A stretch of DNA of 64,000 nt from Nitrospirillum iridis (lineage in GTDB: Bacteria > Pseudomonadota > Alphaproteobacteria > Azospirillales > Azospirillaceae), in the NCBI RefSeq assembly GCF_014205765.1, contig NZ_JACIIZ010000010.1, positions 1-64,000 of the forward strand, read 5' to 3'. The notes beneath the pieces were generated by a model. It did not search any database. It had not been told where the DNA came from and saw only the letters and a program-made list of their open reading frames with translations. The first letter of the stretch is position 1. Each line of letters opens with the position of its first letter. This document shows positions 25,192 through 33,562 of this stretch, one piece after another. The position numbers and the translations under genes are program-made.

Positions 25192-27384
25192 TCAGTAGCG
25201 GACGCCGACGGTGGCGCCAAAGGAACGGGGCCGCACGATGGCCGCGGTGATGTTGCCGTTGAGGGCCGAGCCGGCGGCGCCGACGTCCAGGATGCCCCGG
25301 CTGTCGGTCAGGTTGCGCACGAAGGCTTCCAGCCGGTAAGGGCCAAAGGTGACACCGGCATGGGCGTCCACCTGGCTGAAGGCGCTGAGGTGGCGCTGGC
25401 CATAGCTGGTGTCGAAGGCGGACTCACGGTCGCCGGTATAGCGCCAGCTGAAGCCGGCGAAGCCGTTCACCGTCTCCGTCAGCGGCCGCTGGTATTCCAC
25501 CGCCAGGGTGGAGGAGAAGCGGGCCGTGTAGGGCAGGCGGTCACCCTTCAGCCCACCCACCAGGGCCGGGGCGTCGCTGGTCAGCGTGGCGTCGACGAAG
25601 GCGCCGTTCAGCGCCACCGTCAGACCGGTCAGCGGCTTCACCGTGACCGAGGCCTCGATGCCCTGGCTGCGGGCGGTGCCACCGTTGATGTTGACGCCGA
25701 AATCGTCGACCGAGGTGAACAGCTGGATATTGTCCCAGTCGATGTAGAAGCCTGTCAGCTCCAGCGACAGCGTGCGGTTCCACAGGTCCGATTTCACCCC
25801 GATCTCATAGTTGGTCGTGGTGTCGGCACCGAACTGGTGGGGCACGGCGTCGGGCGCGCCCGGCGGCAGCACGTTGGGGCCGCCTGGCCGGTAGCCCTTG
25901 GCCACGCGGACATAGAGGGTGGTGTCCTCGTCCGGCTTGAACGATGGCGCCACGGAATAGGTGAACACCCCGTCGGAGGAATGGGCGGTGTAGTCGGAAT
26001 CACCCGCCAGGGGACCACTGCTCGTCTGCACCGCATCCTGTTCATTATGGCTGTAGCGGCCACCGAAGGTCAGGTCGACTTGGTCGGAGAGGTGGACGGT
26101 GCCGTTGGCGAACCCGGCATATTCCTCGTAGCGGGAGGCGAGGTTGGCGAAAGCGAGACCGGCAAAATCGCCAATGTGGGCGCCGCTGGTGCCGTCCACG
26201 CCGTCAATGACCTGATTAACGACGTTGCGTTCCCGGGTGTAGAAGCCGCCGACCGTCCATTCCAGCCAGCCGTGGTCGCTGGACGCCAGCCGCACCTCTT
26301 CGGTCAGGCGGCGCTGTTGCACCTGCTGCACCTGGGAGGCGCCGAGCGGCACGCCGAAGGCACCGGTCAGCAGGTCGCCGTAGACGCCGCTCGCATCCTC
26401 CAGCGCGTTTTGATAGAGGCTGCTATAGCTGGTGGACGACAGCAGTTGCGCCGGGCCGAAATCATAAGAACCGGTCAGGTTATAGACCCGATACTGCATG
26501 TCGCTGGGTTGGTCGACCACCCGGGCCTGTTTGTATTCGCCCAGCACGGGCTTCAGGGTGACGGCATCCACGTCCTCCTGGTTGGTGCCGTTGCTGTCCA
26601 GGTTCTGCAGCATGGCCGTTGCCCGCAGGGTGAACGCTTCATTGGGGCGCAACTGGGCGGAGACGCGGCCGCCGTAGGTTCGGCCGTCGTTGATGTCCTT
26701 GCCACGCTGGTCGTCGATATAACCCGGGTCGCGCCGGTAGAAGCCGCTGGCCCGCACGGCCAGGGTGTCGGTGACCGGCACGTTGACCGAGGCGCGGCCG
26801 GACCAGCCGGTGTCGCCGTGGGCCACGTCCTCCACATTCATTTCGGCCGCGGCGTGCACGGCATCGGTGCTGGGCGCCACGGTGACGTATTTCACCAGGC
26901 CGCCCAGGGAGTTGGCGCCGTACAGCGTGCCCTGGGGGCCGCGCAGCACCTCCACCCGTTCCAGATCCACCGGGTCCAAATCCGGCGTCAGGATGGCGCC
27001 GTTGGCCAGGGAGGTGGCGGAGCCATAGGGGGTTTCATCAACATAGGTGGCCACCGTGGCGCCGACGCCGCCGGTGTTGATGCCGCGCAGGATCAGCCGC
27101 GCCTGGCCCGCCTGGGTTTCCACCAGGGCGGCGCTGGGCACGCGGGTGAAAAAGTCGTCCAGCCGTTCGGCATGGCTTTGCTGCAAAGCCTCGGCCGACA
27201 CCGCTGACACCGATTGCGGCACGTCGATCAGCCGCTGTGTCCGCTTCTGCGCCGTGACGATGATCTCATCCAGCGTGTCGGCATCCGCCGGCGCGCCCGA
27301 TGCCGCCTGCTGTCCCCATGCCGACGTGCCAACGGCCAGTGCCGCCATACCCGCGTAAAGGAATGCCCTGGTTCCCCGCCTCAT
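25192..27384 (-). CDS. TonB-dependent outer-membrane receptor
   Basis: A 730-residue receptor. Signal peptide of about 25 residues (MRRGTRAFLYAGMAALAVGTSAWGQQ), TonB box DEIIVTAQKR at about 37-46, plug domain (to about 180) with LIDVPQSVSAVSAEAL and ERVEVLRGPQGTLYGANSLGG, then a 22-strand barrel ending in SFGATVGVRY. This is the general form of receptors in alphaproteobacteria that take up siderophores or carbohydrate and peptide ligands. It is first in an operon with the serine hydrolase and is divergent from the XRE-cupin regulator; an operator-like element lies in the shared region. Ligand unknown. Confidence 0.93.
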   Translation of the reverse strand: MRRGTRAFLYAGMAALAVGTSAWGQQAASGAPADADTLDEIIVTAQKRTQRLIDVPQSVSAVSAEALQQSHAERLDDFFTRVPSAALVETQAGQARLILRGINTGGVGATVATYVDETPYGSATSLANGAILTPDLDPVDLERVEVLRGPQGTLYGANSLGGLVKYVTVAPSTDAVHAAAEMNVEDVAHGDTGWSGRASVNVPVTDTLAVRASGFYRRDPGYIDDQRGKDINDGRTYGGRVSAQLRPNEAFTLRATAMLQNLDSNGTNQEDVDAVTLKPVLGEYKQARVVDQPSDMQYRVYNLTGSYDFGPAQLLSSTSYSSLYQNALEDASGVYGDLLTGAFGVPLGASQVQQVQQRRLTEEVRLASSDHGWLEWTVGGFYTRERNVVNQVIDGVDGTSGAHIGDFAGLAFANLASRYEEYAGFANGTVHLSDQVDLTFGGRYSHNEQDAVQTSSGPLAGDSDYTAHSSDGVFTYSVAPSFKPDEDTTLYVRVAKGYRPGGPNVLPPGAPDAVPHQFGADTTTNYEIGVKSDLWNRTLSLELTGFYIDWDNIQLFTSVDDFGVNINGGTARSQGIEASVTVKPLTGLTVALNGAFVDATLTSDAPALVGGLKGDRLPYTARFSSTLAVEYQRPLTETVNGFAGFSWRYTGDRESAFDTSYGQRHLSAFSQVDAHAGVTFGPYRLEAFVRNLTDSRGILDVGAAGSALNGNITAAIVRPRSFGATVGVRY

Positions 27385-27425
27385 GCCCGATCTCCCTGAT
27401 CGTTATGTGGCGCCATGATGGCACG

Positions 27426-27444
27426 TGTTTCATATTTGGCAACA
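27426..27444. promoter_or_regulatory. Operator-like element, TGTTTCA-N5-GGCAACA
   Basis: The left half (27426-27432) is identical to the perfect palindrome at 28225-28243 and the right half matches at four of seven positions. It lies 42 bases before the TonB receptor gene, in the divergent region shared with the XRE-cupin regulator. A further half-site TGAAACA is at 27511-27517 and TGTTTCT at 27446-27452. Probable binding region of the local regulator. Confidence 0.45.
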
Positions 27445-27547
27445 GTGTTTCTGCAATAGGGATACCGGAGCGTCGCGACGCTGGTTTTCCGAAGGCCGCT
27501 GGTGCATTTTTGAAACAGAGCGATGCCTGGAAACATGGAGAGTCTGC

Positions 27548-28204
27548 ATGGCCAGTCCGGCCTTGGATCGGTCCCACCCCGCGATGGCGCTGCGGGCGGT
27601 GCGCATGAAGCAGGGACTGACCCTGCGCGCGCTGGCGGCCCGCAGCGGCATGCCGTTCTCGACGCTGTCGAAGCTGGAGAACGGCAAGATGGAGATGACC
27701 TACGACAAGTTGCTGCGCCTGGCGCAGGGGCTGGGTGTGGATATCGCCGCGCTGCTGGCCGGACCGCCGGAGACGGAGGCGCCGCCGGCCGGTGGCCGTC
27801 GCAGCGTGTCGCGGGCGGGCCGGTCCGCCGGCGCCACTTCCGACCTGCACGCGCACCAGTATCCGGCGGCGGATCTGCTGGGAAAGCTGATGGTTCCCAT
27901 CATCATCGAGGTCCGCGCCCGCAGCGTGGCCGAAATGGGCGGCATGGTCCGCCATTCGGGGGAGGAGTACCTCTACGTCCTGTCCGGCGCCATGGAGCTG
28001 CACAGCGACCTCTACGCCCCCCTGCGTCTGGACACGGGCGACTCGGTCTATTTCGACAGCGGCATGAGCCATGTCTATGTGCGGGTGAGCGATGAGCCGT
28101 GCAAGGTTCTGTCCGTTTGCGCCGGCCCTGGCATCCAGCGTCTGGCCCAGACGGCGGCCAAGGCCTGGAAACTGTCGCCGCCGGGGACCGACGAAGCCCC
28201 CTGA
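27548..28204 (+). CDS. XRE-family transcriptional regulator with cupin sensor domain
   Basis: A 218-residue regulator. The helix-turn-helix is at about 13-68 (ALRAVRMKQGLTLRALAARSGMPFSTLSKLENGKMEMTYDKLLRLA), followed by a linker and a small cupin beta-barrel (about 130-200: GEEYLYVLSGAMELHSDLYAPLRLDTGDSVYFDSGMSHVYV). Proteins of this build (PuuR/SutR type) sense amines, amino acids or peptides and usually repress adjacent uptake genes. ATG 27548 has a GGAGAG site; the longer frame from 27425 is not conserved. It sits between the divergent TonB operon and the MFS-epimerase operon, each with a related operator. Confidence 0.9.
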   Translation: MASPALDRSHPAMALRAVRMKQGLTLRALAARSGMPFSTLSKLENGKMEMTYDKLLRLAQGLGVDIAALLAGPPETEAPPAGGRRSVSRAGRSAGATSDLHAHQYPAADLLGKLMVPIIIEVRARSVAEMGGMVRHSGEEYLYVLSGAMELHSDLYAPLRLDTGDSVYFDSGMSHVYVRVSDEPCKVLSVCAGPGIQRLAQTAAKAWKLSPPGTDEAP

Positions 28205-28224
28205 TCCGCGCATTCGCGACACAG

Positions 28225-28243
28225 TGTTTCAGATATTGAAACA
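28225..28243. promoter_or_regulatory. Perfect palindromic operator TGTTTCA-N5-TGAAACA
   Basis: A 19-bp element with 7-bp perfect arms, located 30 bases before the MFS gene and 20 bases after the XRE-cupin gene. Its half-sites recur in the divergent region upstream of that regulator, so it is probably the regulator's binding site and would overlap the MFS promoter. Confidence 0.6.
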
Positions 28244-28273
28244 TCGTCCGGGCTGTGTGATGCTGCCCGCATC

Positions 28274-29611
28274 ATGCAAAACCACCCCCCCGACAACGAT
28301 ATCGAGATCAGGGATACCCCGCCATGGCCGCGCCCCGTCGCGGCGTGGTCGGCCGTGGCCCTGTTCTGCGTGGCGGCCATCCTGTCCTACACGGACCGGC
28401 AGATTCTGAGCCTGCTGGTCGACCCCATACGGGCGGACCTGGGCATCAGCGACACCCAGGTGGGGGTGCTGCAGGGGGTCGCCTTCGCCATCATCTATTC
28501 CCTGGCGGGCTTGCCGCTGGGCCGGCTGGCCGACCTGCTGCCGCGCCGCGCCGTCATCTGCGCCGGCGTCGGATTGTGGAGCGTCGGCACGCTGATGTGC
28601 GGCTACGCCCCGTCCTTCTGGGTGCTGTTCGCCGGCCGCCTGATCGTCGGGGTGGGGGAGGCGGCACTCGCCCCCGCCGCCATGTCCATGATCGCCGACA
28701 TGTTCCCGGCGGAGCGCCGGGGACTGGCCACGGGCGTCTTCGTCATGGGCATGACCATCGGCGGCGGTGTCGCCATCGCCATCGGCGGGGCCGTGCTGGG
28801 TCTGGCGGCATCCGGTGGTTTTGCCGGGATTCCCCTGCTGGATGGCTTGGCCGCCTGGCGCGCCGTGCTGGTCCTGCTGGGCCTCTGCGGCCTGCCGCTG
28901 CTGCTGGCCCTGTTGCCCATCCGCGAGCCGGCGCGGCGCAGCGAGACGGCGGCGGGCGGGGTCGAGGCCACCTCCCTGCGCGACATCTTCGCCCAGTTGG
29001 CGACCGTCCGCGCCGTGCTGATCCCGGTCATCGTCTGCTGCGCCCTCATGTCGGTGGGCGACTTCGCCCTGATCGCCTGGGCGCCCGCCCTGCTCAGCCG
29101 TCGCTACGCCATGGCGCCGGATGCGATCGGCCTGGCGTTGGGGTCGCTGGTGGTGGTCGCGGGCGTGGTGGCGACCGTCGCGGGTGGGGTGATCAGTGAC
29201 AGGGCGGTGAAGCGCCATGGGCCGGCGGCGCGCATCTGGGTCGCCACGCTATGCGCCGCCCTGGCCTTCCCCTTCGCCCTGGTGGCGCTGACGACCTCGG
29301 CCAACCAGGTCTTGGCCGCCGTCACCCTGTGGACCCTGTTCTCCAGCGCCGCCGGCACCATCGGCATCACGGCGGTGCAGGAGATCGTGCCCAACCGTGC
29401 CCGGGGGCTCAGCGTTTCCTTCGTCGCGTTTGGCAACATCATGCTGGGGCTGGGTGGCGGCGCCACCCTGACCGGCTTTGTCACCGACCACGTCTTCGCC
29501 GATCCGCTGGCCATCGGCCAATCGCTGACGCTGGTCATCGCCCCCCTGGCCGGGGCCGCCATCCTGCTGTTCCTCCACGCCTCCCGAACCGCACGGAGTG
29601 TTCGTCGGTGA
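28274..29611 (+). CDS. MFS transporter (Spinster-like)
   Basis: A 445-residue permease with twelve predicted helices. The loop after helix 2 carries GLPLGRLADLLPRR (MFS motif A), and the N-terminal half has YTDRQILSLLVDPIRADLGISDTQVG, typical of spinster-homologue permeases. It would carry an organic anion or small peptide-like compound over the inner membrane. It overlaps the enolase-superfamily gene by four bases (GTGA), so the two are translationally coupled and the permease probably brings in that enzyme's substrate. No good ribosome site precedes the ATG at 28274. Confidence 0.9.
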   Translation: MQNHPPDNDIEIRDTPPWPRPVAAWSAVALFCVAAILSYTDRQILSLLVDPIRADLGISDTQVGVLQGVAFAIIYSLAGLPLGRLADLLPRRAVICAGVGLWSVGTLMCGYAPSFWVLFAGRLIVGVGEAALAPAAMSMIADMFPAERRGLATGVFVMGMTIGGGVAIAIGGAVLGLAASGGFAGIPLLDGLAAWRAVLVLLGLCGLPLLLALLPIREPARRSETAAGGVEATSLRDIFAQLATVRAVLIPVIVCCALMSVGDFALIAWAPALLSRRYAMAPDAIGLALGSLVVVAGVVATVAGGVISDRAVKRHGPAARIWVATLCAALAFPFALVALTTSANQVLAAVTLWTLFSSAAGTIGITAVQEIVPNRARGLSVSFVAFGNIMLGLGGGATLTGFVTDHVFADPLAIGQSLTLVIAPLAGAAILLFLHASRTARSVRR

Positions 29612-30600
29612 GCCTGTCCATCACCTATCGCCGGGACGCGATGCGCATGCGCGAGCCGTTCCGGATTTCCGGCTACCTGCTGCACGCCATGCCGGCCGTC
29701 GTCGTCACCGTCAGCGACGGCACTTACTTCGGCCACGGCGAAGCCGCCGGGGTCTATTACATGAACGACGACCCGCCGCATATGGAGCGGGAGATCGAGC
29801 GTGTGCGCGCGGCCCTGGAGGACGGTGTCGACCGTCGCGGCCTGCAGGCCCTGCTGCCCCCCGGCGGTGCCCGCAACGCCCTGGACTGCGCCCTGTGGGA
29901 GCTGGAGTCCTTTCAGGCAGGGCGGCCCGTCTGGCAGCTGGCCGGGGTGCCCGAGCCCACGCCCCGGATCACCACCTTCACCCTGCCGGCCGATGACCCG
30001 GCCGAGATCCTGCGCCGCCTGACGGCCTTCAGCCACGCCCGCGCCATCAAGCTGAAGTTGGAGGGCGATTTGGCGGCGGACACGGAACGGGTGCGGGCGG
30101 TGCGCCGCGCCCGGCCGGATGTCTGGCTGTCGGTCGATGCCAACCAGGGCTTCGGAGGCGACGATCTGGACCCCTTGGCCGCCATGCTGGTGGACCAGGC
30201 CGTGTCCCTGCTGGAACAGCCGGTGAAACGGGGGGCGGAGCATCTGCTGGATGGCTGGGATTGCCCCGTGCCGCTGGCGGCCGATGAGAGCATCCTGGAT
30301 CTGACGGAACTGCAGGAACAGCATCGCCGCTTCAGTGTCGTCAACATCAAGCTCGACAAATGCGGCGGCCTGACCGAGGCGCTGGCCATGGCGGCGGAGG
30401 CCCGGCGCCTGGGCCTGGGCGTCATGGTGGGCAACATGGCGGGCTCCGTCCTGGCCGCAGCGCCGGGCTTCGTCCTGGCGCAGCTGTGTGACGTGGTCGA
30501 CCTGGACGGGCCCTGGTTCCTGGCCGAACCCGGCGCCGACCGGGGGATCTTCGACGCGGGCAAGGTCATGGTCCCGGCGGCGTTCTGGGGGGTGGGATAA
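29608..30600 (+). CDS. Enolase-superfamily dipeptide epimerase-like protein (L-Ala-D/L-Glu epimerase family)
   Basis: A 330-residue mandelate-racemase/muconate-lactonising-type enzyme. The capping domain occupies about 1-120. Barrel residues are AIKLKLEG (the K-x-K catalytic pair), VDANQGF (metal Asp), SLLEQPV (metal Glu), LAADES (metal Asp/Glu) and VNIKLDKCGGL (second catalytic lysine). The LKLEGD and NIKLDKCGG wording fits dipeptide epimerases, which interconvert L-Ala-D-Glu and L-Ala-L-Glu in peptidoglycan recycling or racemise other dipeptides. Start is GTG 29608, overlapping the MFS stop. The context of a periplasmic serine hydrolase and TonB receptor suggests use of external peptides; the true substrate is not known. 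Confidence 0.85.
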   Translation: MSLSITYRRDAMRMREPFRISGYLLHAMPAVVVTVSDGTYFGHGEAAGVYYMNDDPPHMEREIERVRAALEDGVDRRGLQALLPPGGARNALDCALWELESFQAGRPVWQLAGVPEPTPRITTFTLPADDPAEILRRLTAFSHARAIKLKLEGDLAADTERVRAVRRARPDVWLSVDANQGFGGDDLDPLAAMLVDQAVSLLEQPVKRGAEHLLDGWDCPVPLAADESILDLTELQEQHRRFSVVNIKLDKCGGLTEALAMAAEARRLGLGVMVGNMAGSVLAAAPGFVLAQLCDVVDLDGPWFLAEPGADRGIFDAGKVMVPAAFWGVG

Positions 30601-30613
30601 CTGCCGGGGTGAC

Positions 30614-31681
30614 TCAGGGCGCCAACGTTCCCATATAGTTGCCGAAGCCGATGACGCCGGTGGACAGCACCAGCACGGCGATGCCCAGGCCCAGGATCGC
30701 CCGGGTGCGGCGGCTGGATCCGGCCCATTCCTTCAGCATGAAACCCCACAGGGTGGCGAAGATGATGATGCTGGCCATGTGCAGGGTCCAGCTGGAGAAG
30801 CCGAAGCGCCCCATCTGGCTTTCGCCCATGGTGTAGAAGAAGAACTGCAGATACCAGGCGATGCCGGCCAGGGCGCAGAGGGCGTAATTGCGCAGCAGCG
30901 GCGGGGGGGCGGTGGCGGTGCGGCCCTGGCCGCCGGTGAATTCGGCGAAGCAGCCATCGCGGATGATCAGGTACAGGCACCAGAGGAAGTTGGTGGTGAA
31001 GCCGCCGGACAGCACCACCACCAGCACCGGCAGGCCCTGTGACAGCGGGTCGGTGCCGTGGGCCAGGGTCAGTTGGCGGATGGGTTCGCCCGCCGCCAAG
31101 CCGTAGGCGAAGCAGCTGCTCATGATGCCGGAGAAGATGGCGATCAGGATGCCGCGCTTGAAATCGAACTCCGCCACCGCCTGCTGCTCGATGCCATCGC
31201 CCTCCTTCAGGCGGCCAGCCCATCCCACGATGGCGATGCCCACCAGGCAGACGGCGACACCGCCCAGGATGACCAGGCCGTGCCGGGTCCGCATCAGGCT
31301 GCCGACCAGGTCGCCGCTGACCAGCGGCGGGATCAGGGTGCCAAAGGCCGCCGTCAGCCCCAGGGCCACCGCCATACCCAGCGACATGCCGAGGTAGCGC
31401 AAGGTCAGACCGAAAGTCAGGCCGCCCAGACCCCACAGGGCGCCGAAGAGATAGCAGAGGACCAGGGTGCGGGTGGGGGCGGCCGCCAGCACCGCGCCCA
31501 GGTTCTCCGTCTTCACCAGCGCGAACAGCCACGGCGCCAGGATCCAGCTGAACACCCCGCCCACCAGCCAGAACACCGGCCAGGACCAGTTGCGCACGCC
31601 CCGGTAAGGCACATAGAAACTGGCGGAGGCGAGACCGCCCAGCCAGTGGAAGAACACGCCCAATACGGGATTGGCGCCCAT
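30614..31681 (-). CDS. rhaT: L-rhamnose/H+ symporter
   Basis: A 355-residue inner-membrane protein with ten hydrophobic helices, RhaT-family from end to end: NPVLGVFFHWLGGLASASFYVPYRGVRNWSWPVFW at the start, WGLGGLTFGLTLRYLGMSLGMAVALG in the middle and WGFMLKEWAGSS near the end. It imports L-rhamnose with protons. It is the last gene of the leftward rhamnose operon and is convergent with the dipeptide epimerase gene (13 bases between stops). Confidence 0.95.
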   Translation of the reverse strand: MGANPVLGVFFHWLGGLASASFYVPYRGVRNWSWPVFWLVGGVFSWILAPWLFALVKTENLGAVLAAAPTRTLVLCYLFGALWGLGGLTFGLTLRYLGMSLGMAVALGLTAAFGTLIPPLVSGDLVGSLMRTRHGLVILGGVAVCLVGIAIVGWAGRLKEGDGIEQQAVAEFDFKRGILIAIFSGIMSSCFAYGLAAGEPIRQLTLAHGTDPLSQGLPVLVVVLSGGFTTNFLWCLYLIIRDGCFAEFTGGQGRTATAPPPLLRNYALCALAGIAWYLQFFFYTMGESQMGRFGFSSWTLHMASIIIFATLWGFMLKEWAGSSRRTRAILGLGIAVLVLSTGVIGFGNYMGTLAP

Positions 31682-31711
31682 CGATAACTCCTCCCCAAAC
31701 GCTTATTGGTG

Positions 31712-32626
31712 TCAGTCCAGGCGGTAGACGCGGGCGGCGTTGCCGCCGAACAGGGCCGCGCGCTCATCGCCCGAGAAATCCCGGGTGATCCGGTCATAGG
31801 CCCGGAAATAGGCGCCCAGACGCCCGCCCAGGCCATCGACCGGGAAATTGCTGGCAAACATGCAGCGGCCGGGGCCGAACAGCTCGATGGTGCGCAGGAC
31901 GAAGGGGCGGATGCCATCCACCGTCCATGCCCGGTCCAGCATGCCCAGTCCGGAGATCTTGACCATGACGTTGGGTTGGCGGGACAGCGCCGCCATGCCC
32001 CGCCGCCACAGCGCCAAGCCATCGGCATCCTTGTCCACCGGCATGCCGGTATGGTTCAGGATCAACAGCGTATCCGGGTGCCGGGCGGCGAGATCGGCCG
32101 CGGCGGCCATCTGGCCAGGATAGATTTGCAGATCGAAGGACAGGTCGTGCCGGGCCAGCAGGCCGAAGCCCGCCCGCCAGGCGTCATCCCGCAGCAGGTC
32201 GCGCGGCGTGTAGGTCTTGGCCGGGTCGGCATGCCAGTTCAGGATCTGGCGGATGCCGCGCATGGCGCGGAACTCCGTGTGCGCCGCCAGCACCCGCTCC
32301 GCGTCCGCGGCTTCCAGCGCCGCATAGCCGACGATGCCGTGGGGAAAGCCCCGGGTGTCGGCCAATCCCTGCAGCCAGGCGGATTCCTTCACCGCGTCTT
32401 CCGGATGGGCGCCCGCGTCCACGTGCACGCTTCCGCCCAGGGTCCAGCCCTCGGGCAGTTGCTGGGCGGCCAGCAGATAATCGTCCACCCCCTGGTTCCG
32501 GGCGATGGGCGTGACGTCGCCGTTGACCCCGCCATCACCAAGCGGCGGCGTCAGCCAGGGATAGCGGATATGGGCCAGATCCCACAAATGCATGTGCGGA
32601 TCGACCAGGATCAGCGTGTCGGCCAT
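31712..32626 (-). CDS. L-rhamnono-gamma-lactonase (amidohydrolase 2 family)
   Basis: A 304-residue TIM-barrel amidohydrolase. The metal motif DPHMHLWD is at residues 9-16; further ligand regions are LILNHTG (His) and CMFASNFPVDG (Asp/Asn). This subgroup includes L-fucono- and L-rhamnono-lactonases. In this operon it should open L-rhamnono-1,4-lactone to L-rhamnonate, step two (LRA2) of the non-phosphorylative pathway. ATG 32626 was chosen because the barrel starts there; a longer frame adds nine residues. It is followed by rhaT after 30 bases. Confidence 0.88.
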   Translation of the reverse strand: MADTLILVDPHMHLWDLAHIRYPWLTPPLGDGGVNGDVTPIARNQGVDDYLLAAQQLPEGWTLGGSVHVDAGAHPEDAVKESAWLQGLADTRGFPHGIVGYAALEAADAERVLAAHTEFRAMRGIRQILNWHADPAKTYTPRDLLRDDAWRAGFGLLARHDLSFDLQIYPGQMAAAADLAARHPDTLLILNHTGMPVDKDADGLALWRRGMAALSRQPNVMVKISGLGMLDRAWTVDGIRPFVLRTIELFGPGRCMFASNFPVDGLGGRLGAYFRAYDRITRDFSGDERAALFGGNAARVYRLD

Positions 32627-32663
32627 GGCCCGCGCGGTCCCTCCCCTGTTCATTTATTCTGAT

Positions 32664-32688
32664 GCGGCCGGGCATAAGGCCCGGCCGC
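32664..32688. terminator. Perfect hairpin inside the rhamnose operon
   Basis: A 10-bp perfect stem (GCGGCCGGGC / GCCCGGCCGC) with the loop ATAAG in the 180-base gap between the SDR and lactonase genes. There is no T-tract. It may be a partial terminator or an mRNA-stabilising element that sets lower expression of lactonase and rhaT. Confidence 0.55.
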
Positions 32689-32806
32689 CACCCTGATATT
32701 TACGAGGACGCGACCGCGTCCGCCGGAGCTTTCCGGGGAGCGGAGCGGACTGGAAAGCGAGGACAGCCAAGCCGCCGGATGGCGGCGCCCGGCGCCTGAG
32801 GGAAAA

Positions 32807-33562
32807 TCAATAAGTCGTGCGGCCACCTGACGTGTCAAAGGTCGACGCCGTGGTGAAGCTGCATTCCTCGCTGGCCATGAAGCAGACCATGGCGGCCGAT
32901 TCATGCACCTCACCCAGGCGCCCCATGGGGATTTTTGAGCGCATGTAGTCCACCTGGCTTTGCGGCAGCTGGTCCAGGATGGGGCTTTCGAAGGTGGCGG
33001 GCGTCAGGCTGTTGACGATGACGCCTTTGCCCGCCAGTTCCTTGCCCAGCGACTTGGTCAGGCCGATGACCCCGGCCTTGCTGGCGGAATAGGCGCTGGC
33101 GTTGGGGTTGCCTTCCTTGCCGGCGACGGAGGCGATGTTGACGATGCGGCCATAGCCGTTGGCCAGCATCAGCGGCACCACGGCGCGGCAGCAATAGAAC
33201 AGGCCGTTCAGGTTGATGTCGATGGTGCGGCGCCAACTGTCCAGCGGGAACTCGTGCACCGGCACGGTGGCGCCGGTGATGCCGGCGGAGGCCACCAGGA
33301 TATCGACCCGCCCGCCCAGGGCCTGGTGGCTGGACGTGGCCGCGGCCTGCACCGCCGCCGCGTCGGTCACATCCAGCGCCACGGTGTGGCTGGCGCCCGT
33401 CTCCACCGCCGCGGCCGCCAGCGCCTCCTCCCGCACGTCCCACAAGGCGACCTTGGCGCCCTCGGCCACCAGGCGGCGGGCCGTTTCCTTGCCCAGGCCC
33501 GAGGCGCCACCGGTGACGATGGCGGTGCGGCCGGCGAACCGGCCTTCGAAAATGCGCGTCAC
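32807..33562 (-). CDS. SDR dehydrogenase, probable L-2-keto-3-deoxyrhamnonate 4-dehydrogenase
   Basis: A 251-residue classical short-chain dehydrogenase. Cofactor motif TGGASGLG near residue 15, NAG-equivalent ASAG, catalytic Ser in NIASVAGK, and Tyr-x-x-x-Lys in SAYSASKAG. The acidic residue at the end of beta2 (LWD) favours NAD+. The rhamnose dehydrogenase role is filled by the other SDR at 41695, so this one, next to the hydrolase, most likely oxidises L-2-keto-3-deoxyrhamnonate at C4 (LRA5). Start is GTG 33562 with AGGAGG eight bases before; it overlaps the hydrolase stop by four bases, so the last two steps are translationally coupled. Confidence 0.88.
   Translation of the reverse strand: MTRIFEGRFAGRTAIVTGGASGLGKETARRLVAEGAKVALWDVREEALAAAAVETGASHTVALDVTDAAAVQAAATSSHQALGGRVDILVASAGITGATVPVHEFPLDSWRRTIDINLNGLFYCCRAVVPLMLANGYGRIVNIASVAGKEGNPNASAYSASKAGVIGLTKSLGKELAGKGVIVNSLTPATFESPILDQLPQSQVDYMRSKIPMGRLGEVHESAAMVCFMASEECSFTTASTFDTSGGRTTY

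Noticed and set aside
23509-27207. Very long rightward open frame (over 1200 codons) over the serine hydrolase and TonB receptor
   Set aside because: It is antisense to two well-supported genes with clear motifs; its translation is rich in Gly/His/Arg/Val without domains, the usual shadow in GC-rich DNA.
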